From Lachnospiraceae bacterium UBA4711 (GTDB taxonomy: Bacteria; Bacillota; Clostridia; Lachnospirales; Lachnospiraceae): 17,054 nucleotides of DNA. Below are positions 16,101 through 17,054 of this stretch, in pieces. The DNA lies in contig DHJV01000147.1 in NCBI GenBank assembly GCA_002404515.1, positions 3,799-20,852 on the forward strand. Direction: 5' to 3'. The translations under genes were made by a program, and so were the position numbers. Within the stretch, counting starts at the first letter, position 1. Each line of letters opens with the position of its first letter. The notes beneath the pieces were generated by a model. The model had not been told where the DNA came from. It searched no databases and was given only the letters and a program-made list of their open reading frames with translations.

Positions 16101-16830
16101 GGATAAGACACTGATATATCTGGGAAACCGGGCATTTATGGGATGCAAGGGACTGACTTCTGTTGACCTGGATGCCACAGGGCTGGATGAATCGGACGGG
16201 TATGTTGCATTTGGCTCAAGTGTATTTATGTATTGCAGTGGCTTAAAATCTGTGACGATTACAGGAACCGGAAATTATGAGCTGCGGGATCAGATGTTCC
16301 TGTCTTGCAGTTCACTGGAAACGGTAACGTTTGGAGCAGACGTCGGAATGACGGCAATCCGGGAAGGCGCATTTTATGGTACGGCAATCTCGGAGATTAC
16401 AATACCAAAAAGTGTGACGACGATAGGATATGGATTGTTTGATTCCTGCACCCGCCTGACGAGTGTAACGATGCTCAGTACTGTACCTCCCGATTTAACA
16501 GGCTATTATCATTATGATTTTTATTTTGGAGAAGTACAATCAATGGACGCATGGATGCATGTACCGGAAGGCAGTGAACAGGATTATGTCGATGCATGGC
16601 AGTATGCAATACTTGGTTACGCTGAGAGTGAAGCAGAAGACCTTACGGAAGCAGAACGTGTAAATGCCAGAAATCGCGTGCGGGCGATGCTTGGCATGGA
16701 GTTGGAGGAGGTTCCGGAGGAGCCGGATACCGGAGAGGAACCAGACTTTGATGCACCATTCAGTGCGAATACAGAGAGTGAGCCCGTGCAGCAGGAGGAC
16801 GCGACACCGGGCGATGCGTCGATGGAGTAA
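13114..16830 (+). CDS. BspA-like leucine-rich repeat (LRR_5) surface protein
   Basis: The 1238-residue protein begins with a basic-hydrophobic segment (KRKLIALILSVSVAAAG, 7-23), which is either a signal peptide (possible cleavage after AYA near residue 41) or an uncleaved membrane anchor. Residues about 40-230 are acidic and low-complexity, and 143-229 is especially rich in Ser, Pro, Gly, Asp and Lys, like a cell-wall-spanning linker. After a region of unknown fold (about 230-500), the rest contains irregular BspA/LRR_5 repeats, for example around 668-700 and 1097-1120 (IPKSVTTIGYGLF, DSCTRLTSV). It also has the VPAD/VPEG-Y-AW closing motif at several points. No LPXTG-type sorting signal or C-terminal helix is present; the tail is acidic. 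AAGGAG at 13099-13104 precedes the ATG, which overlaps the kinase 3 stop by one base. An adhesive or binding role is inferred from the family. Confidence 0.85.
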   Translation: MVKGFKRKLIALILSVSVAAAGVTAVVVNYRDGDFQPDAYAKNRERNENQIVFPGQDMSSLGDETSDESELWEQDKNSDENLKPEDKPSNSVLFETMKVADASADTVQPLPTSEEQAEEQPSDDTVYIPDAKTDTNPNHKKEDVVVIPGGTSGNGAGTSGGSASQGGTTDNSNRETTEEPSKPGQPSDTQKPSGDDSGNHQPSGGENNDTPSKPEKKDPDTTTPELPRDDRLFPVDHYPGDDAVDINGKEDYAHYSLAVVPSMDADDQLYSLYEGEYLNDQRVLCSVLVYVCEDGEWKYRLTELNDNFKIGSYPEQVSGDTVELTFYYRPGAEYDWLEGHCTVDVQYAAKLLIEGWNSGEYIAQYMVPKNDTIVPLFKYSYTLMTGMSGELRETIPDGVFPGFSETKNGSPVDPVYEVTDTGAKVLYPLHPTNVGDVYTVDWSSRTVDINGHTYAEKMQTLTGYKGTSEELAIPYGIQALEFVYTFDEDMNLVYPEFETMTVPATVLRMNQKGYWGVESEIDYSFNVTRSYEVDADNYKYASYDGMLLNKEMTEIYDIPDAMTEITVPETVATINFPFGNHINTMHFLSETPGNYDFSGIFGATIYVPADVYLKYLAAWGKDPGGNGNRLAADGESDNEFVEDDTCIYSADGKTLLAVKNTVDGVLVVPEGVEKIVDAALASCGKIDMLILPKTIKELESGSLLVNAPEKIVFLGTEAPGISADTFEESSMLQVLISAKNAYITAWTPALGDGVNRIHFKNYQYVDDGETGFAYLDEGACTGAVSEPAGAVLLRAPANLTTFDTQTKPEITWKEIAARAFSDCGSLYMVELPETVTLVGRSAFAGCNSLQGVISYAEDTITVENAAFPELGILRFVALNAQNVSAYTYQGTASWFGIFGGNGNVDINRFSPCYYLVQEAGGVLLYGESQEDPGECYLLGATNNITGTIHLKEGTREIAGNVFSGCEQPFTVEGLQRVIAIGDSSFANSGIYGDLVLDKTLIYLGNRAFMGCKGLTSVDLDATGLDESDGYVAFGSSVFMYCSGLKSVTITGTGNYELRDQMFLSCSSLETVTFGADVGMTAIREGAFYGTAISEITIPKSVTTIGYGLFDSCTRLTSVTMLSTVPPDLTGYYHYDFYFGEVQSMDAWMHVPEGSEQDYVDAWQYAILGYAESEAEDLTEAERVNARNRVRAMLGMELEEVPEEPDTGEEPDFDAPFSANTESEPVQQEDATPGDASME

Positions 16831-16933
16831 GAGAGGATGTCCCCAAGCAGGACAGATATAGAAAGATAGTGTCAAGTGACGTATGAAAAAACGTAACAAA
16901 GAAAAAGGCACTTTCGTACCTTGAAAACTGTAG
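16831..16933. other. Intergenic stretch after the LRR gene, no gene seen
   Basis: I see no reading frame of note and no strong terminator. There is only a 5-bp hairpin (TGTCC/GGACA around 16838-16854) without a T tract. The end of the LRR operon transcript is therefore not explained in this window. Confidence 0.5.
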
Positions 16934-16936
16934 ATA

Positions 16937-17050
16937 TTTTTGCTATGGCAGGATACGCCACCCTTGACAGCACAAAAAGAACTGCTGGGAGGGTGTTACC
17001 GACGGCGAAGAACTCAAGAACAGTTCGTTTAATCCGTCGCTCACAGCAGT
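16937..17050 (+). ncRNA. Possible structured RNA or mobile-element edge (tentative)
   Basis: This stretch has several complementary segments in a nested order. The first unit is TTTTTGCT (16937-16944) with AGC plus AAAAA (16969-16978), enclosing TGGC/GCCA with a 7-base loop. The second unit is ACTGCTG (16981-16987) with CAGCAGT (17044-17050), enclosing CGACGG (17000-17005) with CCGTCG (17034-17039), which encloses GAACT (17010-17014) with AGTTC (17022-17026) around a 7-base loop. No convincing protein is encoded. I cannot name a family. The strand is a guess because the pairing works on both. It could also be the end of a mobile element continuing past the window. Confidence 0.35.
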
Positions 17051-17054
17051 GTAG

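Noticed and set aside
16945..17054. Open frame from ATG 16945 to the window edge
   Set aside because: It has only 36 codons, no ribosome site (the upstream bases are T-rich) and an arginine-rich composition typical of frames through structured noncoding sequence.
1..17054. CRISPR array or insertion sequence
   Set aside because: I saw no regularly spaced direct repeats and no transposase or integrase reading frame anywhere in the window.

Overview
The window looks like chromosome from a gut-type Clostridia, most likely a Lachnospiraceae relative. The reasons are: several hybrid sensor kinases of the type common in that family, a BspA-like leucine-rich repeat surface protein, a tRNA gene without an encoded CCA end, strong AGGAGG-type ribosome binding sites, consensus sigma-A promoters, and a purine riboswitch with an intrinsic terminator. 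The genus cannot be fixed from the sequence. All protein-coding genes read on the + strand; only the tRNA is on the - strand.

Layout. (1) 1-1353 is the 3' part of a type I restriction R subunit (helicase motifs V and VI, then the C-terminal region), cut by the left edge. (2) 1371-3130 holds a run of small genes: a DUF1294 membrane protein, a YccF membrane protein, a YaiI/YqxD PIN-like protein, and two tiny paralogous proteins with the same four-cysteine spacing. (3) 3220-4190 holds an HD-superfamily hydrolase overlapping a single-PAS-domain protein. (4) 4251-9533 is a sensory block: hybrid histidine kinase 1, a lipoprotein solute-binding protein with no transporter, and hybrid kinase 2 overlapping it. 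It ends at a perfect 16-bp terminator that also serves the convergent tRNA-Trp gene. (5) 9679-9924 is a divergent control region. The tRNA-Trp promoter points left; to the right are a promoter, a canonical guanine-type purine riboswitch and a terminator hairpin. (6) 9924-11300 is the riboswitch-controlled FAD-dependent oxidoreductase (COG2509-like). (7) After another terminator-like hairpin, 11435-16830 encodes hybrid kinase 3, overlapping by one base a 1238-residue BspA-like LRR protein. (8) 16831-17054 has no recognised gene, but its last ~115 bases can fold into nested helices.

How it may work together. The three hybrid kinases each end in a receiver domain, and none carries an HPt domain. 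The phosphorelay must therefore be completed by proteins outside the window. The solute-binding lipoprotein most plausibly acts as an extracellular co-sensor for the kinases on either side, and it has lost the two residues that normally hold an alpha-amino acid. Kinase 3 is translationally coupled to a large surface protein. The most unusual regulatory element is the guanine riboswitch. Its terminator uses the aptamer's own P1/J3-1 strand, which predicts that ligand turns the flavoprotein gene on, opposite to most guanine riboswitches.
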